Part shown: positions 15,403-24,256 of the stretch, piece after piece
Numbering within the stretch: the first letter of the stretch is position 1
Layout: each line of letters starts with the position of its first letter
Source of the DNA: Gammaproteobacteria bacterium
GTDB lineage: Bacteria > Pseudomonadota > Gammaproteobacteria > JAABTG01
DNA: 64,000 nucleotides
Reading direction: 5' to 3'
NCBI GenBank assembly: GCA_034522055.1
Contig: JAXHLS010000002.1
Location: 3,553,549-3,617,548 of the forward strand
Made by a program: the position numbers and the translations under genes
Notes under the pieces: model-generated
The model's database searches: none
Seen by the model: the letters and a program-made list of their open reading frames with translations, nothing else
What the model was told of the DNA's origin: nothing

Positions 15403-17049
15403 CCCTAACCCGGCATAGCCGGAACCAAAATATCTCGGATCGCCTATCCTTATCCACAGCACCATCCAGGACAAGAGGGACAGGCCATGAATCCGTTCGT
15501 TGAACGTCACCAGAACAAGATCGCCGGTGTGCTCTCCTGTTTTGACCGGGTTGTCATCACCGGAACCCTTCCTGATATCGGTTATGCCGGCGCTATGGCG
15601 AGCTACCTCAGTTACCATAAGATCCGACTGTTCGACTACCCCCGGTGGGCAGAACCCCTGCGCGATGAGTTGCGCCACCATGCCGAGCAACTCGCCATCG
15701 AGGCCGGCATTGAGATCGAGTTCATCCGGCGCCACAAGGCCTTTCGCAAAGAAGACCGTATCAAGGCCATCATTGCGGAACGCGGCGGTCATCCCGGGCT
15801 GGTCCACATCTTCTCCGCCATGGAATCCTGCACCGCTTATCGCCCCTGGCATGACAAGAACACAGGCCATACCCTGCTCAAACCCACGTCAGGGAAATGC
15901 CTGCATTACTACTTCTACTTCATCGATGAGGCCTTTGGACTCTGTTACGTGCGGGTGCCCACCTGGGCGCCGTTCCGCCTGCAAGTCTACTTCAACGGCC
16001 ATCACTGGCTGGCGCGCAGACTGGAAAAAGCCGGCATTCCCTTCGCGATGGCGGACAATGCCTTTCTGTCCATTGCCGATCCCGAGCAGGCTCAGACGCT
16101 TGCCGACCGGCTGGATGCCAAACAGCTTCACCGACGACTGAATCGATGGGCCAAACAGTTCTGCCCGGTAGCTCAGCGCTTTCGCTCCGGTTACCACTGG
16201 AGCTTGATGCAGGTGGAGTTCGCCACCGATGTCATCTTCCACCAGCAGGCCGAATTCCAGCCGCTCTACGAGTCCATCACCCGCACGGCGGTACAGGCCA
16301 TTAAAGCCGACAATGTGGCCACCTTCCTTGGCCGTAAACTCGCCAGCACCTATCAAGGGGAGGTCGGTAACGATTTCAGCACCCGTATCCAGGGTACACG
16401 CATCCGCCACCAGATGGGGCCGGCCAGCATCAAACTCTACGATAAAGCCGGCATCATGGCGCGTGTGGAATGCACCACCAACGATGCCTCATTCTTCAAA
16501 ATCCACCGCTGGGTGGAACAACGTGACGGCTGGCAACAGTGGAAACTGGCACCGCTACGCAAAAATATCTACAGCCTGCGCGATCTGCGCAAGCTGATGA
16601 ACGCCGCCAATGAGCGCTATCTCGCCTATATGGCGGCAATCGACAATCCTGACGCCGGACTCAAGGACATCGATAAAATGTCCAGCCCCGCCAGGGACCA
16701 GGGCCGTTCATTCCGTGGCTTCAATCTGTTCCAGAAAAAGGACTATCATCTCTTCCTCGCCATCGGGCGGGGCGAATGGTCAATCAGTGGCTTCCGTGCC
16801 GCCGATCTGCGGGCCTCTATGCCCGATCTATCACCCAGTCAATCATCCTATCTACTCAAACGGTTACGAACCCACGGACTGATCAAGAAAGTGGGACGTC
16901 GCTACAAGTATTACCTTACAAAGTTTGGGCGTCGCGTCCTGGCTGCATCACTCAAGATGCGTGAATATTGTGTTCTCCCTGCACTCTGTGCTGACAGGGC
17001 ATGAGAATTTCTTGGCATTCTTGTCCAAGATTTCAGTGGTAAGGTACTA
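15403..17049 (+). mobile_element. Unclassified 1647-bp mobile element, copy 1
   Basis: The sequence from CCCTAACCCGGCATAGCCGG (15403) to GTGGTAAGGTACTA (17049) recurs at 57432-59078, exactly as far as I can read, and the flanking sequences are unrelated, so the two copies define the ends to within a base or two. There are no terminal inverted repeats and no obvious target duplication. A short hairpin lies near each end: CCGGC-ATA-GCCGG at the left, TCTTGG-N9-CCAAGA at the right. Its only gene encodes a 505-residue protein. This copy lies in the leader of the ISL3 element. Confidence 0.85.
15487..17004 (+). CDS. Putative novel mobility protein with C-terminal winged helix (copy 1)
   Basis: The 505-residue protein starts at the ATG at 15487 behind GAGGGACAGGCC. 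I do not recognise a DDE, HUH, serine or tyrosine recombinase signature. Visible features: an N-terminal segment NPFVERHQNKIAGVLSCFDR, a histidine-rich central part (FNGHHWLARRLEKAG), a conserved-looking basic stretch GTRIRHQMGPASIKLYDKAG followed by MARVECTTND (residues about 300-340; the K-x-Y-D-K...R-x-E pattern is reminiscent of replication initiators), and a C-terminal MarR-like winged helix (LSPSQSSYLLKRLRTHGLI, then RRYKYYLTKFG). Because the whole unit has moved, this is the likely mobility protein. Its mechanism is unknown. Confidence 0.75.
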   Translation: MNPFVERHQNKIAGVLSCFDRVVITGTLPDIGYAGAMASYLSYHKIRLFDYPRWAEPLRDELRHHAEQLAIEAGIEIEFIRRHKAFRKEDRIKAIIAERGGHPGLVHIFSAMESCTAYRPWHDKNTGHTLLKPTSGKCLHYYFYFIDEAFGLCYVRVPTWAPFRLQVYFNGHHWLARRLEKAGIPFAMADNAFLSIADPEQAQTLADRLDAKQLHRRLNRWAKQFCPVAQRFRSGYHWSLMQVEFATDVIFHQQAEFQPLYESITRTAVQAIKADNVATFLGRKLASTYQGEVGNDFSTRIQGTRIRHQMGPASIKLYDKAGIMARVECTTNDASFFKIHRWVEQRDGWQQWKLAPLRKNIYSLRDLRKLMNAANERYLAYMAAIDNPDAGLKDIDKMSSPARDQGRSFRGFNLFQKKDYHLFLAIGRGEWSISGFRAADLRASMPDLSPSQSSYLLKRLRTHGLIKKVGRRYKYYLTKFGRRVLAASLKMREYCVLPALCADRA

Positions 17050-17102
17050 ACTCTGAGATGATGGAAGTACGACCAACCGTCAATCAGAAAAAAGGAGCGA
17101 GG

Positions 17103-18142
17103 ATGCAAGTCAAGACTATCCTTAATCGAGTCCAGAAATTCAAATATTTTGTGTACGGCGCCATCCGTTGGGTAGATGGCACGGAGGTGCCGACAATCGA
17201 GGCCGAACTCCACCCTCGCGGTAATGGGCGGCCGGAGTGCTCGAGGTGCGGCCGGCGCAGGCCGGGTTACGACACACTGCCGGTTCGAAGATTTGAGTTT
17301 ATTCCGGTGTGGGGTATTAAGGTGTTTTTTCTCTATGCGCCACGCCGCGTCGACTGTCCAAGCTGTGGCATCGTGGTGGAGCGGATGCCTTGGGCCGAAG
17401 GCAAACATCGCCTGACCGAGGCCTATGCCTGGTTTCTGGCGAGCTGGGCCAAACGCCTGAGCTGGAAGGAAGTCGCTGAAGCCTTTCGCACCAGTTGGGA
17501 CCATGTGTTCTGCTCGGTCGAGATGGCTGTCACCTGGGGCCGGGAACATAGAGACCTGTCGGGCATTAAAGCTATTGGTATCGATGAGATCCAATGGCAG
17601 AGGGGCCACAAGTACCTCACGCTGGTTTACCAGATCGACGTTGGCTGTAAACGGTTGCTGTGGATCGGCAAGAAACGGAAGGTCAAAACTTTGTTGGGAT
17701 TCTTCCGGTGGCTTGGCAAGGAACGAACCGCCGATTTGCGCTATATCTGCAGCGATATGTGGAAGCCCTACCTGAGGGTGATCGCCAAGAAGGCGGGAGG
17801 TGCACTCCACATCCTGGACCGGTTCCACATCTCTTCTGGTCGTATCAGTCGCCCTATTGGGCCGGTGAGTTCCTGGATAAGTGGTGTACGAAAACGATGC
17901 GTTCCAAGATTGAGCCGATGAAGAAGGTGGCCCGCATGCTGAGAAACCATCGGCCCCTGCTGCTGAACTGGTTCCGGGCAAAAAAGCAGTTTTCGAGCGG
18001 CATTGTCGAAGGTTTCAATAACAAAGCGAAACTGACCACCAGAAAAGCATATGGCTTCAGGACTTATCATGCGGCAGAAATCGCTTTATATCATGCGCTT
18101 GGAGCATTACCTGTCCCGGAAACCGCCCACGAATTTTTCTGA
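17103..18142 (+). pseudogene. ISL3-family transposase with internal deletion
   Basis: Starts at the ATG at 17103 with GGAGCGAGG upstream. The N-terminal zinc finger (CSRCGRRRPGY ... CPSCGIV), HTH and first part of the DDE domain (IGIDEIQW, YICSDMWKPYL) are present. After LHILDRFHI the frame breaks and the C-terminal part resumes in another frame with FWSYQSPYWAGEFLDKWC and GIVEGFNNKAKLTTRKAYG, containing the catalytic Glu. The roughly 100 residues normally between these parts are absent. So a deletion with frameshift has removed the middle of the catalytic domain, and the protein cannot be functional. Confidence 0.88.
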
Positions 18143-18148
18143 CGAGGC

Positions 18149-18969
18149 GAAAAAAGAAGCTGGCTCACATCACGGCCTTCCTCGCCTTCCTGCGCGGCCG
18201 GCAGAGCGACATCGCGGAATTGGCTCTTGCTGACATCGATGCATTCATCGTTTCATGCCGGGAGCATTATGCGCGCACCACCGTGGCGGACATGGCCTCC
18301 AGCGTGCGGAGTTTCCTGCGCTTTCTCCACACCATCGGCCGCCTGGCATCGGATCTGGCTCCCTCGGTAATGGCCCCCATCGTGCGCCGCGGTGAGCGGC
18401 CATTGCGGGCACTGCCGTGGGAGAAGGTACAGCGGATACTGGGCGCCATTGACCGCTCCACGGCCGCGGGGCGGCGCGATTATGCCTTGTTGCTGCTCAT
18501 GAGCGTCTATGGGCTGGGGGCCGGCGAGGTATTGGGCCTACGCCTGGAAGACATCGACTGGCGCGCCGACATTCTGCATGTCATCCGACCGAAGACCGGT
18601 GTGGCGGTGGAGCTGCCGCTGTTGCCGGCCGTGGCGCGGGTGCTGGTGGCCTACCTGCGCCACGGGCGCCCGCAACATGCGCACACGCGCCGCCTCTTCA
18701 TCAGCCTGCGGGCGCCCCATGGGCCGCTGGGCGCTTCCTCGGCCGTGCGGCACATCCTGCACAAACACGCCCAGACTGCTGGCGTCTCGGCCGTTTATCT
18801 CGGCAGCCATGTGCTGCGCCACACCCATGCCTGCCGGGAGCTCGAGCAGGGGGTGCCGCCCAAGGTGATCGGCGACATCCTTGGCCACCGCCGTCCGGAA
18901 TCGACCTCGGCGTACCTGCGCGTTGCCACTGAGCGTTTACGCGAAGTGGCCCTGGCGCTGCCGACATGA
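18149..18969 (+). pseudogene. RIT-3 first recombinase, C-terminal part
   Basis: Continues from the ISL3 target duplication: KKLAHITAFLAFLRGRQSDI, then the catalytic domain with MSVYGLGAGEVLGLR (Box I; the usual Arg in GLRxxE is replaced by Gly-Ala here, an odd feature), HVLRHTHACREL (Box II), DILGHRRPESTSAYLRV (Tyr). A GTG or ATG inside could not give a complete recombinase because the core-binding domain is upstream of the IS. The stop overlaps the next start (ATGA). The missing Box I Arg suggests this partner may be catalytically weak even when intact. Confidence 0.8.
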
Positions 18970-19928
18970 CCCGGGTCATGCAAGCGCAGCTGGCCCAGGA
19001 CATCGTCCAGTTCCTGGCATTCAAGCGCGCCCTCGGTTATCCCTATCGGCGCGGCGAAGCCATGCTGCGGAATTTCCAACGCTTCGCGCAAGCGCAGGCC
19101 GGCGCAGACGCGAAGATAGAGCTGGAGGCCATGATCGGCGGCTGGCTCTCGCGTATCGGCGGGCGCAAGCCCGTGACTGTCACTCTGGAGTTGGGGGTGA
19201 TCCGACAGCTTTGTCTGTATCGGCGCCGGTCCGATCCCCAAGGCTTCGTGCCCGGTCGCGAATGGGCACCGCAATCCACCGAGGCGCACTTCCTGCCCTA
19301 TGTCTTCTCCCATGCGGAGGTCCGGGCACTCGTCGACGCTGCAGGCAGGCATCGTCACCGCAATCTCACCCCCGGGACGCTGCGCACCTTGCTCCTGATC
19401 CTGTACTGTACCGGACTGCGGCTTGGCGAGGCCGTGCGCCTCATGCTGCAGGATGCGGACCTGGAGCGGGACCTGTTCATCGTGCGCGAGAGCAAGGGCA
19501 AGACCCGGCTCGTCCCATTCCACGGCGATCTTGCTCAGGTCCTTGACGAGTACTTGTCCGAGCGGGCGGCGATCGTGCCCAACGGCGATGAGGGACCGCT
19601 GCTGGTGCGCAACAGCGGTGATGGCCTGCCCGTCGGTGTTGCCTCCGAGGCCATCCGCCAACTCCTGCGCAAACTGGGGCTGAAACCGCCGCGCGGTCGC
19701 ATCGGTCCCCGTCCGTATGACTTGAGGCATGCCTTCGCCGTCCATCGCCTGACCGATTGGTACCACCAGGGTGTGGACATTCACGCGCGCCTGCCTTGGC
19801 TCTCGGCCTACATGGGTCATGATAATGTCCTCGGCACCGAGGCCTACCTCACCGCCACGGCGGAGCTGATGGACTTGGCCAGTGAGCGCTTCGCCGCGCG
19901 CTTCCGGGACGCTGCTCGCCGAACATGA
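18966..19928 (+). CDS. RIT-3 tyrosine recombinase, second gene
   Basis: This 320-residue recombinase starts in the ATGA overlap. Domains: N-terminal QLAQDIVQFLAFKRALGYPY; catalytic domain with YCTGLRLGEAVRLM (Box I Arg near 154), YDLRHAFAVHRLT (Box II near 252), SAYMGHDNVLGTEAYLTAT with the Tyr near 296. It includes the KGKTRLVPFHGDL segment equivalent to TKFGKSR in the sister proteins. No damage is visible. The stop overlaps the third gene's start. Confidence 0.88.
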   Translation: MTRVMQAQLAQDIVQFLAFKRALGYPYRRGEAMLRNFQRFAQAQAGADAKIELEAMIGGWLSRIGGRKPVTVTLELGVIRQLCLYRRRSDPQGFVPGREWAPQSTEAHFLPYVFSHAEVRALVDAAGRHRHRNLTPGTLRTLLLILYCTGLRLGEAVRLMLQDADLERDLFIVRESKGKTRLVPFHGDLAQVLDEYLSERAAIVPNGDEGPLLVRNSGDGLPVGVASEAIRQLLRKLGLKPPRGRIGPRPYDLRHAFAVHRLTDWYHQGVDIHARLPWLSAYMGHDNVLGTEAYLTATAELMDLASERFAARFRDAARRT

Positions 19929-20941
19929 CACGGCCTGCGAACAATCCGCTCCCGCACCTGGTTGAGCTGTTCTTCCGTGACCATCTACAACGTGCCCAGG
20001 GTGCCAGCCCCCACACGGTGCGCGCCTACCGCGACACGTTACGTCTGCTCCTCCTCCACCTGGCCGATACCAAGCACTGCGCGGTGGCCGATCTGCAACT
20101 GGATGATCTGCAGGTTGAGGCAATTGCCGATTTCCTCGCCCATCTGGAGTCGGCGCGGGGAAACAAGGCGGTGACGCGTAATTGCCGCTTTGCCGCCATC
20201 CGCAGCTTTTTCCGACACCTGCTCCGCCAGGACGTGGCCAACGCAGAGCAATACCAGCGTGTCTTGTCGTTGCCGACCAAGAAGGCCAGGGTGCCGCTCG
20301 CCACTTACCTGGAGCCGGAGGACGTGCATGTCATCCTGGAAAAGCCGGATCGCAGAACGGCCTTCGGGCTTCGTGACCATGCCCTCTTGCTGTTTCTCTA
20401 CAATACCGGCGCGCGAGTCAGCGAGGCGCTTGCCGTGCAGGGCCGGGATCTCGACCTGACCAAGCCTTTCCAAGTACGCCTCCATGGCAAGGGGGGAAGA
20501 GATCGGATCTGTCCGCTCTGGGCGGAAACCGCCACCGCTCTGCAGCATCTGCCAACCGTGCGACAAGGCGGGCCAGGTGACACGATTTTCCTCAGCAGCC
20601 GCAAGAAACCGCTCTCGCGCGATGGTGTGGCCTACATCCTGGGCAAGTACGTGGCGTTGGCGGCGAACGATGTCCCGAGCCTCCGCCGGCGGCGCATCAC
20701 CCCCCATGCCCTTCGCCATAGTTGCGCCGTCGCCTTGCTGCAGGCCGGCAACGACATCACCGTCATCCGCGATTACCTGGGGCACGCGAGCATTACCACC
20801 ACCAGTCGCTACGTCACGACAAACCTCAAGATGAAACGCGAAGCACTCGAGGCGTTCTGGAAGCGTGCCGGCATCGCTCCGGCACGGGTCACGCCGTGGC
20901 AACCGAAACCGGACCTGCTCGCTTTCCTGGACTCCCTGTGA
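19925..20941 (+). CDS. RIT-3 tyrosine recombinase, third gene
   Basis: This 338-residue recombinase starts in the ATGA overlap. The SAM-like domain (FFRDHLQRAQGASPHTVRAYR) precedes a catalytic domain with YNTGARVSEALAV (Box I Arg near 164), HALRHSCAVALLQ (Box II near 262) and RDYLGHASITTTSRYVTTN with the Tyr near 296. It ends QPKPDLLAFLDSL, like the third proteins of RIT-1 (DDQLLAFLESL) and RIT-4 (DDALVAFLKAL), which supports a common element family. The stop is about 60 bases from the right terminal repeat. Confidence 0.88.
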   Translation: MTRPANNPLPHLVELFFRDHLQRAQGASPHTVRAYRDTLRLLLLHLADTKHCAVADLQLDDLQVEAIADFLAHLESARGNKAVTRNCRFAAIRSFFRHLLRQDVANAEQYQRVLSLPTKKARVPLATYLEPEDVHVILEKPDRRTAFGLRDHALLLFLYNTGARVSEALAVQGRDLDLTKPFQVRLHGKGGRDRICPLWAETATALQHLPTVRQGGPGDTIFLSSRKKPLSRDGVAYILGKYVALAANDVPSLRRRRITPHALRHSCAVALLQAGNDITVIRDYLGHASITTTSRYVTTNLKMKREALEAFWKRAGIAPARVTPWQPKPDLLAFLDSL

Positions 20942-21004
20942 TGCCTTCGTTTTATCTGGAGGGAAATGTCCCGCCCCGCCTTGTCATGCCACAGCAGCCA
21001 GTAC

Positions 21005-21040
21005 CTGACTCCGGATAAAACGGGACGCGGGATAATGGTC
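21005..21040. repeat. RIT-3 right terminal repeat and core
   Basis: CTGACTCCGGATAAAACGGG... (21005-21034) is the exact complement of 14054-14083, followed by the core ATGGTC (21035-21040). No hairpin is present at this end. The next bases, CCAGCAGCC, are the GCW codons of IS66 tnpC on the opposite strand. Confidence 0.9.
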
Positions 21041-22051
21041 CCAGCAGCCGATGCGGGTGATCGGGTTGTCACGACAGACCTGGTTGTAACCGGCATAGCC
21101 GTCGGTCTGCAGCACGCCTTCGAAGCCGTCGAGCAGGCGCAAGGGGACCTCCTCGCCGCGCGAGGTGTCGTAGTGAAACAGCACCACCGGTCGCTCGGGT
21201 GGTCCTCCGCGGACCAGCCACATCCATTTATCCGATGTGGCGACCTTGCCATCTTCCTTGAGGACTTGGATGCGGGTCTCGTCGGCCTGCAGGTAATCAC
21301 CGGACAACTGCTGTTCGCGTAGCAGGTTGATCAGGGGTTTGAAGACATCATCCAGGCGGATGATCCAATTCGCCATCGCCGTGCGGCTGATGGGGCCACC
21401 ATAGCGCTGCAGGATCTTCTCAAGGCGATACAGCGGCAGGGCATCGGCATACTTGGCCACCAGGATGTAGGCCAGCAGCGAGACGCTGGCGAGGCACTTG
21501 CCGAGCGGGTGGACGGGACGGGTCGCCGCCTTGACGAGCGATTTGCCCTCATCGTCGTGGTCATCGAACACGGCCTTCTCCTGCCAGTACTCGATGACCC
21601 GCGCCTGCGCCGGCACGATGTCCAGTTCTTCCTTAACCTTGGTGAAGAAGGTCTTGCTGGCCCCAACCTTCTCCTCATCGCGCAGCGCCAGCTCGACCCG
21701 CACGCGCGGCAGCCTGTCGGAGAACCCTTCGGCTTTCTTGCGTGGCGGCCGCGGCACCGGCGCGTCGGCCTTTTCCAACTCGGCCTCGACCTCGCCGAGG
21801 GCGACTTCCAATTCGGCCTCGTCAAAGAAGTCACCCTGGAAGGCGAGCTTCTCGCTGCTGGCACCGAAGCGTTTTTGCTTGGCCAGGCGCAGTTGCTCCT
21901 CCAGCAGCCTGAGCAGCTTCTGCTGCTCGGCAATGAGCCGCTCGTGCTTGGCGATCAGGTGGTCTTTCTGCTCAATGACGTCGAGCAGAGCCGGTATCGA
22001 TACGGGCGTATCGGGAGCGGGTTTCAGCTGCGTTTTCTGCGCGTCCAACAT
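21035..22051 (-). pseudogene. tnpC: IS66 tnpC, N-terminal part
   Basis: Starts at the ATG at 22051. A coiled-coil leader (LIAKHERLIAEQQKLLRLLE) with the LRLAKQKRFGASSEK motif of IS66 TnpC, a basic middle region, and the first part of the DDE domain: GDYLQADETRIQV (first Asp) and GVLQTDGYAGYN (second Asp), then GCWDH, where RIT-3 begins. The remaining part with the Glu is at 13648-14025. The gene is split by about 7 kb and inactive. Confidence 0.9.
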
Positions 22052-22085
22052 GCGCGAAAGTATAACAGAAACAGCGGCCTATGGG

Positions 22086-22451
22086 TCAGAAAAGTGACTC
22101 GTAATGCAGCTTTTTATGCCCTTTCATCAGCCCGAGATCGTAGCCGTCGAGGAGCCAGTTGATCTGCTGTCCAGTCAATGGCAGCACCGCCTCCTCGGGG
22201 CGTGGCCAGCGGAAGCGCTCTTCGGCCAGTCGCTTGTAATAGAGCACGAAACCGTTGTCTTCCCAGTACAGGCACTTGATCGCATTGCGCCGCCGGTTGG
22301 TGAAGGCATACAGGCCGCCATCGAAGGGATTGTGCTCGAGTTCCTGCTCGACGATGGCGGCCAGCCCGCGGGGGCCTTTGCGGAAATCCACCGGATCCCG
22401 GTAAAGATAGATGGCCGGCATGTCGTAGGCTGGGCGCAGATAGCGGTTCAT
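22086..22451 (-). CDS. tnpB: IS66 TnpB
   Basis: The 121-residue protein has the IS66 Orf2 signatures: IYLYRDPVDFRKGPRGLAA near the start, NPFDGGLYAFTNRRRNAIKC in the middle and LYWEDNGFVLYYKRLAEERF, then the C-terminal QINWLLDGYDL. TnpB is required for IS66 transposition together with TnpA and TnpC but has no known catalytic site. It overlaps tnpA by four bases. It appears intact although tnpC is not. Confidence 0.93.
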   Translation of the reverse strand: MNRYLRPAYDMPAIYLYRDPVDFRKGPRGLAAIVEQELEHNPFDGGLYAFTNRRRNAIKCLYWEDNGFVLYYKRLAEERFRWPRPEEAVLPLTGQQINWLLDGYDLGLMKGHKKLHYESLF

Positions 22452-22768
22452 GACAGGCGCGCCAGCAGTTGCCCGACCAGCGCCAGGTTGTCAGCGTCTA
22501 TCCCCTGCAGCTCGGCGCCATTGGGCAGCACCACCCTCAGACCAGCAGTCCCACCCGTGCCACCCAAGGCCACGGGCACGAAGCGCGACGCCGCACCGGC
22601 CCCACCCTGTCCCGGCTCACCCTCGAGCTTGCGCCGCCAGTAGCAGAACCGCGAGTACTTCAGCCCCGCACTTTCGCAGTACGCGCGCTGCGACTGCCCC
22701 GAGCTGCGCCAGGCTTCGAAGTGCTGCCGCCAATCCTCCTGCCTCAAAGATGTCTGCTGGTCCAACAT
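22448..22768 (-). CDS. tnpA: IS66 TnpA (helix-turn-helix)
   Basis: From the ATG at 22768 (AGGAGGCACAC upstream) the 106-residue protein carries the IS66 Orf1 pattern: WRQHFEAWRSSGQSQRAYCE, then KYSRFCYWRRKL, a HTH that probably binds the element ends, and the C-terminal VVLPNGAELQGID segment. In-frame codons upstream lack a ribosome site. It overlaps tnpB and lies about 80 bases from the right end of the element. Confidence 0.9.
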   Translation of the reverse strand: MLDQQTSLRQEDWRQHFEAWRSSGQSQRAYCESAGLKYSRFCYWRRKLEGEPGQGGAGAASRFVPVALGGTGGTAGLRVVLPNGAELQGIDADNLALVGQLLARLS

Positions 22769-22975
22769 GTGTGCCTCCTGTGCGTGATGACTTCGCACAG
22801 TGTTGGCCAGCGTGGCTCGGGAAAATAGGTGCCGGTTTGAGGGCGCTTACGATGTACTCACCCCCATGCCGGGTGGTGTGGTAGGTATTGGCCAAGTGAT
22901 CTGGCCGCCCCTATCCCGATTCGCTGCTTCCTATATTCTTGCCGCCAGCGCGGCAGATCGGAGCCGGGGTACTGG

Positions 22976-24256
22976 CTAGGGTCGGTCGAGTCGGGGATGG
23001 AGAGCGGTTCGACCATGGCGAAGCTCCACAACCTCGGCCGGCTCAGCCGCGCCGGTGATGCGCTCCAGTTGCGCGTTCCACTGGCGCAGGGCCTCGGCGA
23101 TCTCCTTCACATAGCGGTAACGGTTGTAGACGCGGGCGACGCCAGACACCTGGCCGCTACGGTGGTTCAACAGGGCCTCGATGATGTGGGGTGGGGTGCC
23201 CATCTCGGCCAAGCGGCTTGCAACCGTGCGGCGCAAGTCATGGAAGCGCCACGGCGCTACCTCGGGCCACCTGGCGGCATCGCTCTGGTGCATCTCCTTC
23301 AGGCGCTCGTCCAGGACACGCTTCGCCCTGCTGAACCCGCTAACCGGCGTCTTGCCGGCGCGCCCGCTGAATACAAACGGTCCCTTGAAGCGGGGGAGGG
23401 CATCCAGTTCCGCGCGGGCCATGGCCGGCAGCGTCACCATGTGGGGGGTGCTGTTCTTCGGGTCCGGGATACTCCACAGGGCGCCGTCCAGGTCCTCGTG
23501 GCGCATGTGCGCGGTCTCATTCTCCCGCTGCCCTGTGGCGGCCAGCAGGCGCACGAACGGGCCGAAGGGATAGCCCAGTTCTCCGGCAGCCTCCCAGACG
23601 GCGGCCAGCTCGCCGTCTGTCAGTACCCGGTCTCGGGAAGGGATCTTGGCCGGCAGCTTGAGCCCCGCAATAGGAGAGGCGGGCAGGATGCCGCGCTGAA
23701 CCGTCCAGTTAAAGAACGCGGCCAGGATGCGGTGAGTCAATACGGCCTGCGCGGGGTGCCCGCTCCTTAGGTGGTCCTCGGTGATATCCAACACGTGGCG
23801 CCGAGTCAGTTTTGTAATCGGCTTGCTGCCCAGCTTCGCCTTGATGCGATTCAACTCGCGCTCGTAGCTGGCGGCAGTGCGGGGCTTCAACTTCACTTTG
23901 CAGTGGTAGGTCACATAGTCGGCCACCACGTCATCGAAGCTCTCCCGCGCGCCGTCGGGGATGGTCTCCGAAGGGCTCTGCCGCGGATCGTCGCCCTCGG
24001 CAACCTTGGTCATGGCCGCGCGGGCCGCCGCGCGCGCCTCGGCAAGCTTCACGCCCCGGCCTTCCGTCTCGGAATAATCCCCCAGGAGGAGCCGGGACTG
24101 TCTGCCGTTCACCCGGTAGAACACGAAGAAGGTCTTTCGCCCCTTGGTATTCACCCGCACGCCGAACCCTGGAAGCAGAGTGTCGAACACGTCAACGCGC
24201 CCTGCGGAGGGCGGCGCCAAGTGGGTAACAGTCTTGTCGGTGAGCCGTTTTTTCAT
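22976..24256 (-). CDS. int: Island integrase (tyrosine recombinase with N-terminal arm domain)
   Basis: This 426-residue integrase of the P4/DUF4102-type starts at the ATG at 24256. The N-terminal arm-binding domain reads TDKTVTHLAPPSAGRVDVFD ... LPGFGVRVNTKGRKTFFVFYR. The core-binding domain and the catalytic domain follow: AATGQRENETAHMR (Box I Arg), WRFHDLRRTVASRL (Box II) and ALLNHRSGQVSGVARVYNRY with the Tyr near the end. It lies just inside a 45-bp copy of the tRNA-Thr 3' end, so it is almost certainly the integrase that placed the island. It appears intact. Confidence 0.9.
   Translation of the reverse strand: MKKRLTDKTVTHLAPPSAGRVDVFDTLLPGFGVRVNTKGRKTFFVFYRVNGRQSRLLLGDYSETEGRGVKLAEARAAARAAMTKVAEGDDPRQSPSETIPDGARESFDDVVADYVTYHCKVKLKPRTAASYERELNRIKAKLGSKPITKLTRRHVLDITEDHLRSGHPAQAVLTHRILAAFFNWTVQRGILPASPIAGLKLPAKIPSRDRVLTDGELAAVWEAAGELGYPFGPFVRLLAATGQRENETAHMRHEDLDGALWSIPDPKNSTPHMVTLPAMARAELDALPRFKGPFVFSGRAGKTPVSGFSRAKRVLDERLKEMHQSDAARWPEVAPWRFHDLRRTVASRLAEMGTPPHIIEALLNHRSGQVSGVARVYNRYRYVKEIAEALRQWNAQLERITGAAEPAEVVELRHGRTALHPRLDRP

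Larger units (their letters stand above)
15312..18148 (+). mobile_element. ISL3-family insertion sequence, itself carrying the 1647-bp element
   Basis: Left end GGCTCTTCAGGAAAATTTGT (15312) and right end, read inward, GCCTCGTCAGAAAAATTCGT (ending 18148) form a 23-bp inverted repeat with four mismatches. The flanks are an exact 8-bp duplication, GAAAAAAG, the size expected for ISL3. Its leader is interrupted at 15403-17049 by an unrelated element, and its transposase gene is internally deleted, so it is dead by two separate events. Without the insert it would be about 1.2 kb. Confidence 0.9.
14026..21034 (+). mobile_element. RIT-3: recombinase trio with an extra zinc-finger gene, carrying an ISL3 element
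   Basis: A perfect 30-bp inverted repeat defines the ends: TATCCCGCGTCCCGTTTTAT... at 14054-14083 and its complement at 21005-21034. The left side again has a hairpin (CTTATCT-N8-AGATAAG, 14026-14047) and an inverted core (GACCAT, 14048-14053). The 6-bp core ATGGTC is duplicated at both edges (14020-14025 and 21035-21040). Genes: a cysteine-rich ORF, then three recombinases in ATGA overlaps, the first split by an ISL3-family IS. Without the IS the element would be about 4.2 kb. Confidence 0.9.
13648..22850 (-). mobile_element. IS66-family element, interrupted by RIT-3 and truncated at its tnpC end
   Basis: The genes tnpA (22448-22768), tnpB (22086-22451) and tnpC (22051 to 21035, continuing at 14025 to about 13648) read leftward in the standard IS66 order with a 4-base overlap between A and B. 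The right end at 22850 reads inward GTAAGCGCCCTCAAACCGGC, the typical IS66 terminal repeat. The other end is missing because tnpC stops after FAVGR. RIT-3 lies inside tnpC, duplicating the core ATGGTC. Confidence 0.85.
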
